Shown here: positions 33,698 to 45,608 of the stretch, one piece after another | Numbering within the stretch: the stretch's first letter is position 1 | How the letters are laid out: each line of letters begins with the position of its first letter | NCBI GenBank assembly: GCA_037447655.1 | Contig: JBBHKE010000967.1 | Location: 482,943 to 546,942, forward strand | Length of the DNA: 64,000 nucleotides | Direction of reading: 5' to 3' | Source: Zygnema cylindricum | Taxonomy: Eukaryota; Streptophyta; Zygnematophyceae; Zygnematales; Zygnemataceae | The notes under the pieces: generated by a model | The model's database searches: none | What the model was told of the DNA's origin: nothing | The model's input: only the letters and a program-made list of their open reading frames with translations | Translations under genes and position numbers: made by a program

Positions 33698-36125
33698 ATG
33701 CAGCCGTCTGCAGAAGCTGCTGCAGAAGCAGCTGGGGGCCCGGTGATGTCAGTGCATGGTACAAATGAAGAAGAGTTATGTGGATGGGGGCTTGCAAATG
33801 GTGATGATCAGATAAGTTCAGCCGGAGGTTTCACTCGCCCAGTAAAGACTGCAAAGAATAGGGGACACAAAGGTGGTTCTGCGGTGGCTCTGGGAACAGG
33901 GCAAGTAAGCTGGTTCGATGTGAGAGTGTTGTATGTCCGTCTGAGCGGCTGTTCTGTGGATGACGAGTCTACGCCGGAGACTTTAAGATTTAGGTCTCTT
34001 CCAAGGGGTATAAGCTGTGCTGTGGAAGTCAACGGAGCACGCATATCTCCGTCCGAGGAGGTTTTGCTTACTCTTCGCAGGGATCGAGTAGACTGTGAAT
34101 CATCGGAAGCGACTTATGTCAGCACAGATAGATTGAGAGCAAGTGACTCTATTGCGTTTGAAGTTTTACATGAAGAGGATCAGCTGCTGTGTGGCATGCT
34201 TCATCGGCAAGAAGCAATGGCAGGGGAGACAGGGGAGGGGTTCATTCCCCCAGGGCATTCTCAACAAATTAGTGTTGGGTGGAGTCTAGAATGTTCATGT
34301 ACTTTGGGGGGAGGGGGGTGTGTCTTCTTGAGACCAAAACATGATTATACTACGCCACTGGTTCACCCCTCCATGGAAGTTTGCATTGTCGGCAGATTCA
34401 ATAACATGCCAGTGATCTTGACCCAAACGGTTGTCCTGACAGCACGACGGAGAAATTTGAGAAAAGTGGCTTTAGATGCGATCCCTGAAGCAGATGAGGC
34501 AGATAGGGTGGGCGCCCCGCAGAGTGGACCTCCATTAGATGTTGAAACTTGCGGTTCTTTAGTGCGTCTTAATGTAAGTTTTTCAAAGGCTCTTCATGAT
34601 TTCCAGTGGGCTGCTTATGGTCGTTCTTTGAATGTTGCAAGTATATTTTACAATTGTGTGCAGCAAGGATTGGAGCTTTATCACTTGCAAAATTGAAGCT
34701 TCTAAAATAGTGAAGTGTGAAGGAGTTGTCTTGGTTGTTATATTCGTTTGCAGATGTTTTGAAAATCTCATTATCATAAATTAAAAAGGATTCGACTTGA
34801 CAGTCAGTGTTTCTTGCTTGGAATTGTTGTAAGTGGGTTATGTTTGCCGGTGCTGTAAATGTTTGATAGCATAGAATCCTATTGCCATGGGAGCTTTTGG
34901 TATGCCTTATGACCGTCTTACATATGTTTGTTTCACTGTTAAAGCCCTTTCCTTCCGTAGTCAATTCTGGTTATGGGTTTTTGCTATCGTGAGCTTTCAC
35001 TTTCATGCCTTCGCCAGCTCACTAATTGCTGTTAAGGATTGTAGTTAGTCTGTACTGGTTACATGTGGCGCGACTATGGAAATAATTATGGAAATCATTG
35101 GCTGGCAGTGTATGTGTTTGCTACTGTTGTCATTGTCTATGTTGGCATTATGTGATCATTATGCTTTAATTGTCAGCCTTCCTCTGAGACGTAATCTAGC
35201 CAATTTATGAAACATGTACTGCAGGTATAGAGTGAGTTACAGAGTTGGGGTTTTCTATTCAGATGGTTTGCATGCTCTTTATTTTTTTGCAGCTTATTTG
35301 TTGACTTCTGTTCAATTCTGTTCAGTCTTGCTCTTTTGGCTTTTCTGGATGGTATTCTCTTTTTTATGGTGTCCCTTTATTGTTGGGTTCTTCGTCTAGG
35401 CAATTATTTTTTATGTTATTAAGTTGTGTATCCGTTTGATCAGTTTAACTTGATCAAAACATTTTACTGTCTGTTCATTGCATTATTTGCACAATGTCTA
35501 GTTTTGTATGGAAGAAGAGATGGATTTCTTTTAACTTTTTCTTGTTTTTGAGCATGTGAATGCAAAGTAACAGTTCTATTGATTGATTTGTTTGTTACAT
35601 ATAGCATCGCGATTCTCAAAATTTATCGTGTTGTTGTATTCCTTGTTGTTGGCGTTAGATGGTTTTGGAATTCTATATATGTATTGTATCATGCCCTTTT
35701 CTTTCTGTTTGTTGCTTCGTTTTGCAATAATTGTTTTTCTCTTTTGCAGCCTGCTTCAAGCTTGCAGGTAGCTTTTAACACTCCTGAATGACTGTTTTGT
35801 TGCAAGAGGTGGAAGCAGCAAGTATGCTTTTGATTCTCACAGGGATTACCCTCGCTTTCCTGTGCAGGCATCTGATGACGAGGTTCTGAACAAGTCTCGT
35901 ACTGGCTATGGGAGCATTTATGACATCCCGATGGGAGAGCTTGGTGGATATGGCATTGGAGCTTATGGTGAAGGAGAAGAACCGGAGATGTCATGGTTTA
36001 ATGCGGGTGTCAGAGTCGGTGTGGGCCTCGGTTTGGGTATGTGTTTGGGGATAGGTATAGGTGTCGGAATTATTGTGAGATCTTACCAGGCCACCACACG
36101 TACGTTTCGCAGGAGCATATTCTGA
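33698..36125 (+). CDS. At1g01500-like protein, two (perhaps more) exons
   Basis: Exon 1 is 33698-34573 (292 codons, phase 0, donor GTAAGT). The last exon is 35868-36125, after a strong acceptor CTTTCCTGTGCAG and in the same phase, giving about 377 residues. Exon 1 holds the family core: SWFDVRVLYVRLSGC, LTLRRDRVDCESSEATYVS, and VEVCIVGRFNNMPVILTQT-like strands. The last exon has EMSWFNAGVRVGVG followed by a glycine-zipper hydrophobic helix and the basic tail RTFRRSIF. Arabidopsis relatives carry the label erythronate-4-phosphate dehydrogenase family, but no dehydrogenase motif is visible; the protein looks like a beta-rich domain with a C-terminal membrane anchor. The frame before 35868 also reads coding-like (HRDYPRFPVQ), so the last exon may begin upstream, for example at 35823. 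An 18-nt microexon at 35750-35767 is possible. Confidence 0.85.
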
Positions 36126-37434
36126 AATGTGAACACCCTTTTTTCTTGGTTCGAGTAACTGGCTTTAAACGGATGAGGGCCAATGTCAAAGACAAGGAGG
36201 GGAGGTGTGGAAAAGGAAGCCGGCTATTATGCTAGTCAAGGCCTTGTGGTGGATAGGTGGCTGGGCCCAGTCGGGGGCAGAGGAAAGAGAATGGATCTGA
36301 ACCAGCTCAAGGGAGTGACGGCTCAGACAGTTGCGGAATTACCGAGTAATTCTGTCATGGTCGATTTGATGGCCACTATTACCGAGAACATTGTGAAGGG
36401 CCTCCTGTTTGACCTTTCGTTTTTCGAGTACTGCAGAGGCTTGGATGCAATTTAATCGCGTGTATTACCTAAGGTTTTTTGCATGCATTTATGGACAGGC
36501 ATGTTGGCGGTTACATGGTGCTCTTGGTTGTTCAGGATGGATGTAATTTTAGGACTTCGCGGCTTATCCATAATAGTTGTTTTCTTTCAACGGGGCTAGT
36601 ATACAGATAGGCTGATTGTCTGAGTTTCTCCTTCGCGGAAAAGAGCAAGTTCGCATTTGTGCTTTACAAGCGTGTGTGATTGTGTATCAAACTTTGAGTC
36701 AGGAGATAGTCAAAGGTCTGTTGTTAGCTTGTAGATAGCCTGGAAGTTTTGGTGTTGCACTACTCGAATGTACAGGTGGCCACTTGCACAAAAGTTGAGT
36801 GGTTCTGTGTAGTACAGAAGCTTGCCTTCATCGCACTTTCTGTGTTTCCAATGGTTGTATCAAAATAGAATCGGGAAAGTAAATATGTACTTGCAGATGG
36901 ATGCGTTCATTCGTGATGACAAAGATGATCGTTGATGATAATCTGTTAATTTCACATTCGTTATTATTCCAGTTTATGAAGTCCATCTTGCTCAAGGAGA
37001 GTAGTTGAAAGCAAATGAGTGTCTATTTGATGGAAAACTAAGAGTGCACTGCAAAGGAAGATACATGAAAATGAGGAGATACATGCGCTTAATCCTTGTT
37101 GTCATTGATTCTGATGTCTTTGCTAAAACTGAATGTAGTTTCTTCCTTCTAGCAGCATTTTTTGAATTCGTGAATTTAGAAGGGCAGGCTATGAACTGTT
37201 TTTGGGGAGATGGTGCATATGCCTCCTATGGATTTCAGAAAATTTGGAGTGCAGACTAGGAGTATTGAACTGACAATTCAATCATGTTTGTGCAGCTATG
37301 GGTTCTGAACTGCCTGAAAGCATGTATCTTATAATGGCATAGGACTATCTTGCAACTCATGAGGTAGTATACTCGTTGGTGAGTGGTTTTCAGGTGATAC
37401 ATCATTCTGCATTGTACTGCAGCATTGTATATAA
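36126..37434. other. 3' UTR and spacer of the At1g01500-like gene
   Basis: No second gene is supported. A 90-codon open frame at 36183-36455 has no recognisable motif and probably lies in the transcribed 3' region. Confidence 0.45.
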
Positions 37435-37657
37435 GTACACCGTGAATTGCTATTAGTGTTAATGTTTTTTTTGTCTTTTTAAACATCTTTTCTATGTACA
37501 CGGATGTGGGTTTGTAGATCTGACGGTTGCGGTTGAAAGGGAAGATTCTCAGCTTCCGATTGACAGTCTCAACTTGAATATTGAACAAGTGTGCATGGAG
37601 AAAAGATGTTTTAAGTGGTGAAAAAAATGTTATCACTAATAGCGATACACGGTGTAC
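37435..37657. mobile_element. 223-bp MITE-like element with long TIRs
   Basis: Ends GTACACCGTG...CACGGTGTAC. The inverted similarity extends ~60 bases inward from each end (GCTATTAGTG, T-run, AAACATCTTTTCT on both arms). There is no coding capacity. The end sequence belongs to the same family as the 42.8-45.6 kb elements. Confidence 0.75.
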
Positions 37658-40600
37658 TGCATGGGATCCCAATTTAACAGTAATGGAACAGTCTCTGTCA
37701 ATGATTAGTGTCAATGATTAGTGTCAATGATTAGCGTCACAAATCAGAAGGAACTTTACACCTCAAGGAGGGCATTTGTCTTATCTGCAATGACAACTTA
37801 GTATTTATATATCGCTAACACATGAAGATAAAAACATGACGATGACAAATATCATCTCTAATTTATTGTGAACTGCTTTTATGCTAAAAATGAAAGTGGT
37901 AAATCACCTGAGTATATGAGAACTTATATATTGAAGCTGAGAGGAAAAGGAGAAACAGAGGTGGAGGAGGAGGTTATCTCCAGCCAAAAAACATTGTGAG
38001 AGAAACTAACAGAAAGTGGAAAAGAACAGCAGGCACAATATCAATAAAGACTTGCTCCCTAACTGAATCTACCCAACTGTTCCTACGAAATTAAAGAACT
38101 AGTAATAGTAGCTTTGTATATTTCCCAAGACCGGTAATAGAACACCAAGTAACGATCCGTGACTGCGACATGATAGATTAAAGGGTGATAAAAGCGTGCA
38201 CACCTTGCATAGCCACATTACCACAGTATCAGATCGAGGGACTCGACTCAAAAAAAATGCCGACCAGAAATACAGAGGAACTCAACCAAAGAAAACATCC
38301 AAACGACCAAACATTAGGGCGGTATCGAAACAAAGTTACCCATTCATGGAGTTGTGGACGGCATCACTCCAGTTTCTTTGGGGCAGCTTCACCTGCGGCT
38401 ATTCCAGCATGCTTTAACAGAGGGAAGTTTCACATAAACAATGTCTCCCAAAATCCGATAGGTGCCATTGAGCACAACCATATCAATTCACCGTGAAGGA
38501 ATAATATGTGATGAAGAGAATATATATAGCACTGTTGCGGACATAATCGCCACTCTCCCATGTGAGCAACGCAACAAATGGATGCCATTGGGCTCAAGTG
38601 AATGAGTTCCACAAGCGGCGAATGATGGAAGCCTAACCTAAACCTCAGGGCTGTTGTGAACTGAGAGGGCGTGAAAGGAAGAGTGGAAAAGAATGTGTGC
38701 GGTTTTCGCCCCCCATGGAAGAGAAATCAGGCACCGGAACAGTTTAAGAAGAAAGTGCCACGAGAAGCTCGAATCGAGGTAGAGGTTAAATCCTTGACAC
38801 AGGTTCACCGGTTCAAAAATGAGCGTCGCGAAAGCCGGAGTATTGCCAAAGCAAGGAGAGGAACAGCACAGGTCATCTCCATAAGAGATTATTGAAGAGA
38901 TAAAACACCATCGAAAACACAAAGGCGGGTGACAGGAGCAAAAACAAGAGTAATCTCAGAAACGAAACAAGAAGCGAGCGTGGAGGCAATATGGCTTCAA
39001 CTTCCCATAGAGGCAGCAAGTGCCTCACGTGCCGTTGAAACCAATCAACTCCCTACGAGGTAAAGATATGTGACAAGATGCTTAAATGCGAGCCTGAGAC
39101 CCTTATTGCAATCAAGGGTTCCACGGCTCGGTCACTTTGTGGAGGATGGTGGATAGGTGATCAGTCAAGGAGACCAGAGATGATATGAAGGAAATGGTGG
39201 GAGGGGAAGTACTTGTGAAAGTAGGGAGGGTGGTAGGCGCAACCCTTCTGGCAAAAGAGCAAAAAAGCTACGAGAGGGTGGGTGGAGCTTAGGGTGGTCT
39301 TCCAAGTGGGAGAAGGCGAAGGGAAGAAGAGGACAAAGGAGCTGCCGCACAAAGACTTGAGTTCGCCGGGAATGATAGCTCATTTATGCTCTCGGGAGAA
39401 GAGGGTGTCTGAGAACTGTGAATAAAAGTGAAAAGAGGGAGAATGGAAGGTGACGAAGGAATATATTTAAATGGCCGAAGGGAAGAGATTCAGTTTGACC
39501 TTCTTAAAAAAAATAGTCAGCAGATATAACTTTTTCCATAGGGCCAATGATGTGGAAAGATTCTTCCCGGGGTTTACAATTTTCTTTTCTGCATCTTTCC
39601 AGTTTCACCTTTTACCATTTTCTCATCTTCCTACATTTTTTCTAAAAAATCGTGTCAACAGTTCGACATAGCTTAATGCAGCAGAAAGCTGTGAAGAATC
39701 TCATAATAGAAGTCATAGGAACTATTCATTTCCTTCGATCATTGAAAAAGCTTAGACCAGTCTCATGGTGGATCAGAACTTAATGTCATACAAAAACGCA
39801 GGATTGTGACGTTTATTCCAATTTCCATGGTATTTCCATCTTAGATTGCTAGTAAGGTTTTTTTAGATGCATTGTCCTATCGAAGAATATGTGACATTGT
39901 CTTGAATTCCAGCATTTTTGTTTACTATGAGGTCGCTAATGAGGATTCCCCACAATAATTGTGGTTTAAATTTTGGTTACAACATCCAGTGGGCATATAG
40001 GAACAGTACTGTGCCGGTGTAGTTTTGCCCATGGTATGGGGGGCCACTTAGGAATGTTGAACCGTAAATAGCGGGTTCATCAGTACAGAAATTACAAAAA
40101 CAGTCGAACGACTTCACATATACACGATGGTTGCTACATGCTTCTTCCAGTTACTCCCCATATGTCAACACTAATTCCTCTCCTTCCCATCTTTAACCCA
40201 ACCCCTCTGTCTTCAACATCCTCATGTCCATCTCACACCCATGCCTAAGCTCACCTTCTTTCACAGTCCCCAGTTCCTAACCTAATTTATACCACAATTT
40301 TTTTCTCTTAAAACGGCACTCACCCTCCCTCCATCTGGATTTCACTTTCACCCTGCAGCACCTTTTCGCCTCCAACCTCCCCCTCTTGCCCCACCACTAC
40401 TTTCCCCCTTTTTGTCCTCCTCCCTCCACCTCAACTAATTTATTTCTAAATCCTCTCCCTTCCAATCCCCGTCTATTTCTGCCATCTCTCCATCCCTTCT
40501 TGGGCCCTAATACTTTCTTTACCATCCTCTATGACAGTCCTTTCTATCAATTTCTCTCCCTCCCTCCTCCCCGCTTGACCTTCCTTTCATAATATGTCTC

Positions 40601-40987
40601 TCATCCCTTAATTCTTGAAGCCTATCATCAGCCCTTTCTCGATATTCCTTCCATGACTTTCCCATCTACCACTCTTTTTTTTTTTTTCGTTCTTAAAGAC
40701 GTAAAACACGTGAACAAGCAAAAACAAGCCCACTAAATAAAAGAGAACTATTTAATATTTCTTTTAATAGGATAAAATTCAAATGAATTAGAAGTATCAA
40801 TGCTTAAAATCAAATTAAGGCCACCATATTTACCCTGAATCTCCGTGTTATTACAAAAAAGAGGAAAAACTTTTTTCTCCAAAAGCGACTTGCGCAAAAT
40901 CTCATTGACCAGGTTGTATCGAGGGAGAAAAAAAGAATAGCAGAGAAGAAAGCTAATCAAAAAGTTATTTGGCAAAAAAAAACCGAC
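37658..40987. other. intergenic; CT-rich stretch, no supported gene
   Basis: Several open frames of 60-100 codons exist on both strands (38185-39671) without domains, splice logic or codon bias that I can support. About 40150-40680 is strongly pyrimidine-rich. A short repeat TCAATGATTAGTG occurs at 37698-37735, just after the MITE. Confidence 0.4.
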
Positions 40988-42190
40988 TTATTCAGAGTAC
41001 TTCTTAATGAGCTGATCCAACTTATCCTTACTAGCTCCCACCAATTCCTCCACTTTCTTCCCATCCTTGTAGACTTGGAATGTGGGCATCGCAGAAATTC
41101 TGCACTCCTCTGCGACCTCCTGCAACATTCAAATGCACACAACAAAATCCTTGAAAAAAGTCAAAGATAAAAACAAGACTACAAAAAAAAAAAAACCGAC
41201 CCTGTTCAGTTCAAAATCTAAGATTTCCATAATGTTTAGTAAGGGAAGCAACAAAAGACCAATAAGTTCACATAATGAGAGTGTTTCAATCAGCAGAGAC
41301 AATTTATATCTTCCGAGTCCAATTGCACTGTAAATACCAACAACAGTGCATTGCCTAGATGTAAAGTGCACAGAGAGGAAGGAGACACTTACCGGAACAT
41401 CGTCAACATCAACCTTCAGAAAGATGATTTGAGGATACTTCTTCGACCTGCCACCAACATCATGCAATCCTCCTAATACTCGTGAGAGTTTGCTCTCCCA
41501 GCACTTCATACAGAGCCCTTAAAAAAACAGCGATATAGTAGAGCAGAAAAAAGAGCTGTAACGTATCTGCGTGGGCTTGTACAACTGATAAAGCTCCTCC
41601 AATTGACTTTTAGGGTTTTCCAAAAGAGGTTACATAAATAGAACTCCCAACCATATTGTCTGTAGAGAAGGCAAAGGCTAAAGAAACTCACAGTTCCGCG
41701 AAAACAGGTCCAATCACTCGGCAGGGCCCACACCAAGTTGCTGAGAAGTCCACAACAACCTGAAGAAATAAACCTCACACAAATCAAGAGTCCATAAAAA
41801 AGCTATAGAGACGCATGTTAAAGAACTAGAAAGAGTACAAAGCAAAAACAAACGAAGAAGAATTCCTTCGATTTGTTCCATCCTCACATTAATCGACTTG
41901 ACTTCAAGCAACACGGGCACCTCAATATTTCCTTCAGTGTTAGAAACGCCACGTCAGCCGACCCGCAATAGAAGAACATCACATTTGGAAGGCGGCTGTC
42001 AGGAACTGATTGGATGTCAAGGAAATCATCCCTAGGCACTAGATTGTCCTTATCCATGTCAGAAAACTGCACTTACTAAAAGACAATCAAGGACGAGGCT
42101 TACTATTTTGGAGTCATTCGAGGCTTGATGAAGTGTTGCATCCCACTCATGCTTCGAGTTGATGACTTGCACGCGAAAGTGGTCCGCCAT
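40988..42190 (-). CDS. thioredoxin, h type
   Basis: Four exons: 42104-42190, 41692-41759, 41393-41447 and 40988-41119, all with GT-AG introns and compatible phases (0, 2, 0). They encode 113 residues, the normal size for a cytosolic thioredoxin h. Key residues are DFSATWCGPCRV with the redox WCGPC site (~residues 38-42), buried Asp in VVVDF, KVDVDDV, cis-proline in AMPTF (~residue 80), and the C-terminal helix KLDQLIKKY. The start MADHFRVQVI has no transit peptide, so it is probably cytosolic or nuclear. It reduces disulphides of target proteins and is itself reduced by NADPH-thioredoxin reductase (family knowledge). All catalytic positions are intact, so it is likely functional. The first exon is separated from the second by a ~344-base intron. 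Confidence 0.93.
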
Positions 42191-42848
42191 GACGAAATAC
42201 TCTGTCGCCTTCGCCCTCCGCACACAACAAGCAGCTGATATCTGGTGCGAGGAAGCCCTAAACAGAGGCAAAAGCAGGTACAAGTTTCCGACAGCAAAGA
42301 AGAACCTGGGAATGGCAAAACACAAAGTATCACGAGCGCTTTATGAATTCCGGAACGTATAGACTTGAACCTTTCACACGTCTAGAGGTGCCTTTGGCGA
42401 CACGACGCGAGCTCTCATTGGCTAGACGACAATTGACTGCATCGCATGGCGCATCACGCCTGGGTCTGCCGTACCTCCAAGAAAATTCTCAACTTCTGAA
42501 ACAACGCTCGGTACAGTCCTTCGGTTAGCAGTTCCTTTTAGTCTTGCACTGTTGTTCAAACTATCAATCTTTGAAGAGAGACTTTTCACAAAAGCGATCG
42601 TTGTTGGCGCGAGACTTGACGTCAATAAGTACAAATCCGTACAAATTGATGCAGACCTGCTTACAGCTTGACGGCAAACGATGTTGATTACAGTACCTGC
42701 GATTTTTTAATAATTGCCTGTTTTATCTCACGACGGGCTAGCATTTTACTGCGGGTCTAGCCGGACCGACGGGCGAATCTTTTGCCGCGGGAAACACACT
42801 TCGCAAGAAGCAAGAGCTGACGTCAACACGTACAAACAGGAACAGTAC
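42191..42848. other. promoter side of the thioredoxin gene; no gene
   Basis: No coding region is supported. It includes repeated ACGTCAA(T/C)A(A/C)GTACAAA blocks (42618 and 42821), just before the TIR cluster starts. Confidence 0.4.
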
Positions 42849-43050
42849 TACACCGCCAATCGCTATCAGAGTCAAGGATTAAATAGCGTCAGAAAAAAAT
42901 TAGCGTTATTGATTCTAATTTAGTTCCTGAGACGTGGCAGATAATGGTCCACGTAATTAAATAGCGTTATTAATTCTATTTCAGGTTTTGGGGTCAAAAT
43001 TTAGGGGCACCGAATTAGCGTTATATACTCTAATAGCGATTGGCGGTGTA
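42849..43050. mobile_element. 202-bp MITE-like TIR element
   Basis: 24-nt TIRs (TACACCGCCAATCGCTAT... and its complement) with one mismatch. An internal TTTTGGGGTCAAAATTTAGG block is shared with the 31.1 kb and 43.9 kb elements. Noncoding. Confidence 0.75.
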
Positions 43051-43063
43051 CTATACACAGCAC

Positions 43064-43611
43064 TACACCGTCAATCGCTATTAGAGTAAAGGAATAAATA
43101 GCGTAAAAAAAAAATAGTGTTATTAACACTAATCGGGAATTTTTTTATCTTTTTTTTTAATATATATATATTAATTAATCCCTAACTGTAATTTGGGTTG
43201 TCCTGAATAATAAATACCCGCCCTTTCGATGTCTACAGTAATATGTGTATCCGTACAAAATCTGACAATTTGTACGCCGTTGCGCTGTTCACACGGTCGA
43301 CGGACGAACATATGAGAACGTGATTTTTGTCGACGAGTTTGCGTATCTTTCTTCCATTGCACATTCACATGTGTGTGCAATAATGTTAAGTGTCTTTTTA
43401 TGCCTTTGTAATTCAAAAAGTACCATTTTGTACGAAAATATCTTGTCCGTACGACACACTATTTCCATCGCAGAGTACTTCCATTATTAGCGCTAATTGA
43501 GAAAAACCTCAATTAGAATAATGGAAAAATATAATTATGGATTGTATTTCGGGTTTTTTTTTTAAAGGGCACCGGTTAAGTTGTATGACTCTAATGGCGA
43601 TTGACGGTGTG
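43064..43611. mobile_element. ~547-bp TIR element, same family
   Basis: Left end TACACCGTCAATCGCTAT, right end the complement of CACCGTCAATCGCCATTAG. Noncoding. It contains TGTGAGAACG-like blocks also seen in the 31.5 kb direct repeats. It starts 13 bases after the previous element. Confidence 0.65.
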
Positions 43612-44587
43612 ATACACTCGATCAATCCCGTAAGGTAATCTTACAATGCAATTTAAAACCGAAAATACAATTATTAACAACTTATTTAAGATGCGTGTAC
43701 CACCATAATCGCCACGTCTGAAATTACTAAATTAGAATCAATAGCGCTAATTGTTTTGGCTATTTAATCCTGACTCTAATAGCTGAATGGCTGATTGTCA
43801 TGCGGTACGCTTGAATCAATTATAGCTGTGCAAAATTATTAGAGTAAAGAAAAATTACGTCATTCATTCTAATATGTGCTAGGAGACGTATGATATGATC
43901 TAAATAGTGTAATTTGTATATTTAAAGTATCAATGTCAAAATTTTGGGGTAGTAAGTAATCAATCGATAATAGCGATTGGTATGGTACCTAATGCGTTCA
44001 TAAATTTTATAATACTGATATCCGTAAATACGATGTGAAATCGATGGCGATTATAATTTATCCGTGACGTTAATTACGGTTCGTGTGAATTAGCGTCAAT
44101 GGTGTCACCGTACATATTTATTGAATAGTGTGGTGTACGGAGGGTGGTTGTTTGTACATCATTGTACTTCACTACCGAAAATTGTACCAAAATTGTTGTT
44201 TACTTATGTCTAATACATAAATAATTGTGCTTATAATAAATTGGCACCTATTTTAGTGTATAAGTATGAACGGCGTAATGATTATTCATCCGTAAACCTA
44301 AATTAGAATTGTGGATTCATTTCAATGGAAGGACGAGACGTGGTACGGATTGTCATAATTTTGTACTTCTACCTATTTTAACGTGTATGTCATGACGGCG
44401 GATCCTGTACACCTAAATCAACGTTAAGGAGAAATTACAATTAAACATTTTTTTGACGATGGTATTGATACACAAATTATAATCAATGACACTAATTTAT
44501 TATTGATACTAATAATTTATTTAGTTTAATAACGATTCACGCTGTACTATACATTACTGTAATGTACAGTACTGTAGTGTTGTGTAT
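43612..44587. other. fragments of the same TIR family, no gene
   Basis: Partial ends are visible: AATAGCGATTGGTATGGTAC near 43973-43990 and TTTAATAACGATTCACGCTG near 44526-44545, plus an internal CAAAATTTTGGGG block. No complete pair could be assigned. Confidence 0.5.
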
Positions 44588-45112
44588 CAAAGGTCGCAAA
44601 AGTCAAAATTTTACATAACCGAAACCGACTGTTTTTTTTTCAAAATCTGAGTAACCGACGCCCGACCGGGTTATGTCACGCTCCAAAATTGTTAACCGTT
44701 AACCGACCGGCGTTTACGAAAATAAAAGTTAATCGAAACTCGATTTCTCACGACTAACCGTACCCGCCCGTAACCGAAAAAAGTACAAAAAAAAATCTTA
44801 GTTTTTCACGACCTATGAATAAGCCAATGATTACGATTTGTCGCGTTCCCTAAGATTTGTGAAATGAAAGTGTTACTACCGTGTCAGATTTGCGACGCTA
44901 ATCATGATGTCACGTACTTCTACGATACCAAAGAGTACAAAGTACAATAATGTTGGATTGTATGGACAACACCAAATTTTCATTTTTTTTCGTTTTTTGC
45001 TTGATCGACCGTAACCGACTTTTTTTTTGTGGCAACAATATCCGTTCCGGATCCGGCGCGGGCGGTCGGTTAACGGTCGGTCACGGTTTCGGTTGACCGT
45101 TTGCGACCTCTG
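44588..45112. mobile_element. hAT-like non-autonomous element
   Basis: 525 bp with inverted ends CAAAGGTCGCAAA... and ...TTTGCGACCTCTG, a typical plant hAT start (CAGRGGTNGCAAA). It is flanked by 8-bp duplications TTGTGTAT (44580-44587) and CTGTGTAT (45113-45120), 7 of 8 matching. The interior repeats AACCGAC-type motifs on both strands and has no transposase. Confidence 0.8.
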
Positions 45113-45386
45113 CTGTGTATAGAAGGCTTTTTGCCGATATTCAATATGGACCTACTTTTAGGTGTCCGATATTCGATACATCGTTTATATATATCGACAA
45201 GCTCCAATTATAGATATTTTTAGGTATATCCGACATACATGCGGGTAATTTTATGCCACGACATATCGAAGCGAAGTTGGGTTCCATAAAATTTTAAAAA
45301 GCCGTCACTAGGGAGGGGAGTGGGAAGGGGAAATCATCCGTACAAATTACAGTACAATATTTACGAGCGGGACACCTAAAGTACAG

Positions 45387-45608
45387 TACACTGCCAATCG
45401 TTGTTAGCGTCAATAACGCTAATTCGATGCCCCCTATTTTTTTTTTCAAAGTATCAAATAGAAATATCAATACTATTTTTAAAAAACTCTAATTTATAAT
45501 TAGAGTAAATGATTTACCCTAAAATTATGAAAGTCCCAATTAGCGTTAATAACGCTAATTTTATTTTACACTATTTATTACTTGACGGTAATAGCGATTG
45601 GCGGTGTA
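45387..45608. mobile_element. 222-bp MITE-like TIR element
   Basis: Ends TACACTGCCAATCGTTGTTA and complement of TACACCGCCAATCGCTATTA. AATAACGCTAATT occurs near both inner edges. Noncoding, and same family as the neighbours. Confidence 0.7.

Noticed and set aside
36183-36455. 90-codon frame after the At1g01500-like stop
   Set aside because: Probably 3' UTR; no domain.
38185-39671. Several 60-100 codon frames on both strands
   Set aside because: No domains, splice logic or homology that I can see; consistent with chance.
40150-40680. Proline/leucine-rich frame in the CT-rich stretch
   Set aside because: Low-complexity pyrimidine sequence; no supporting signal.
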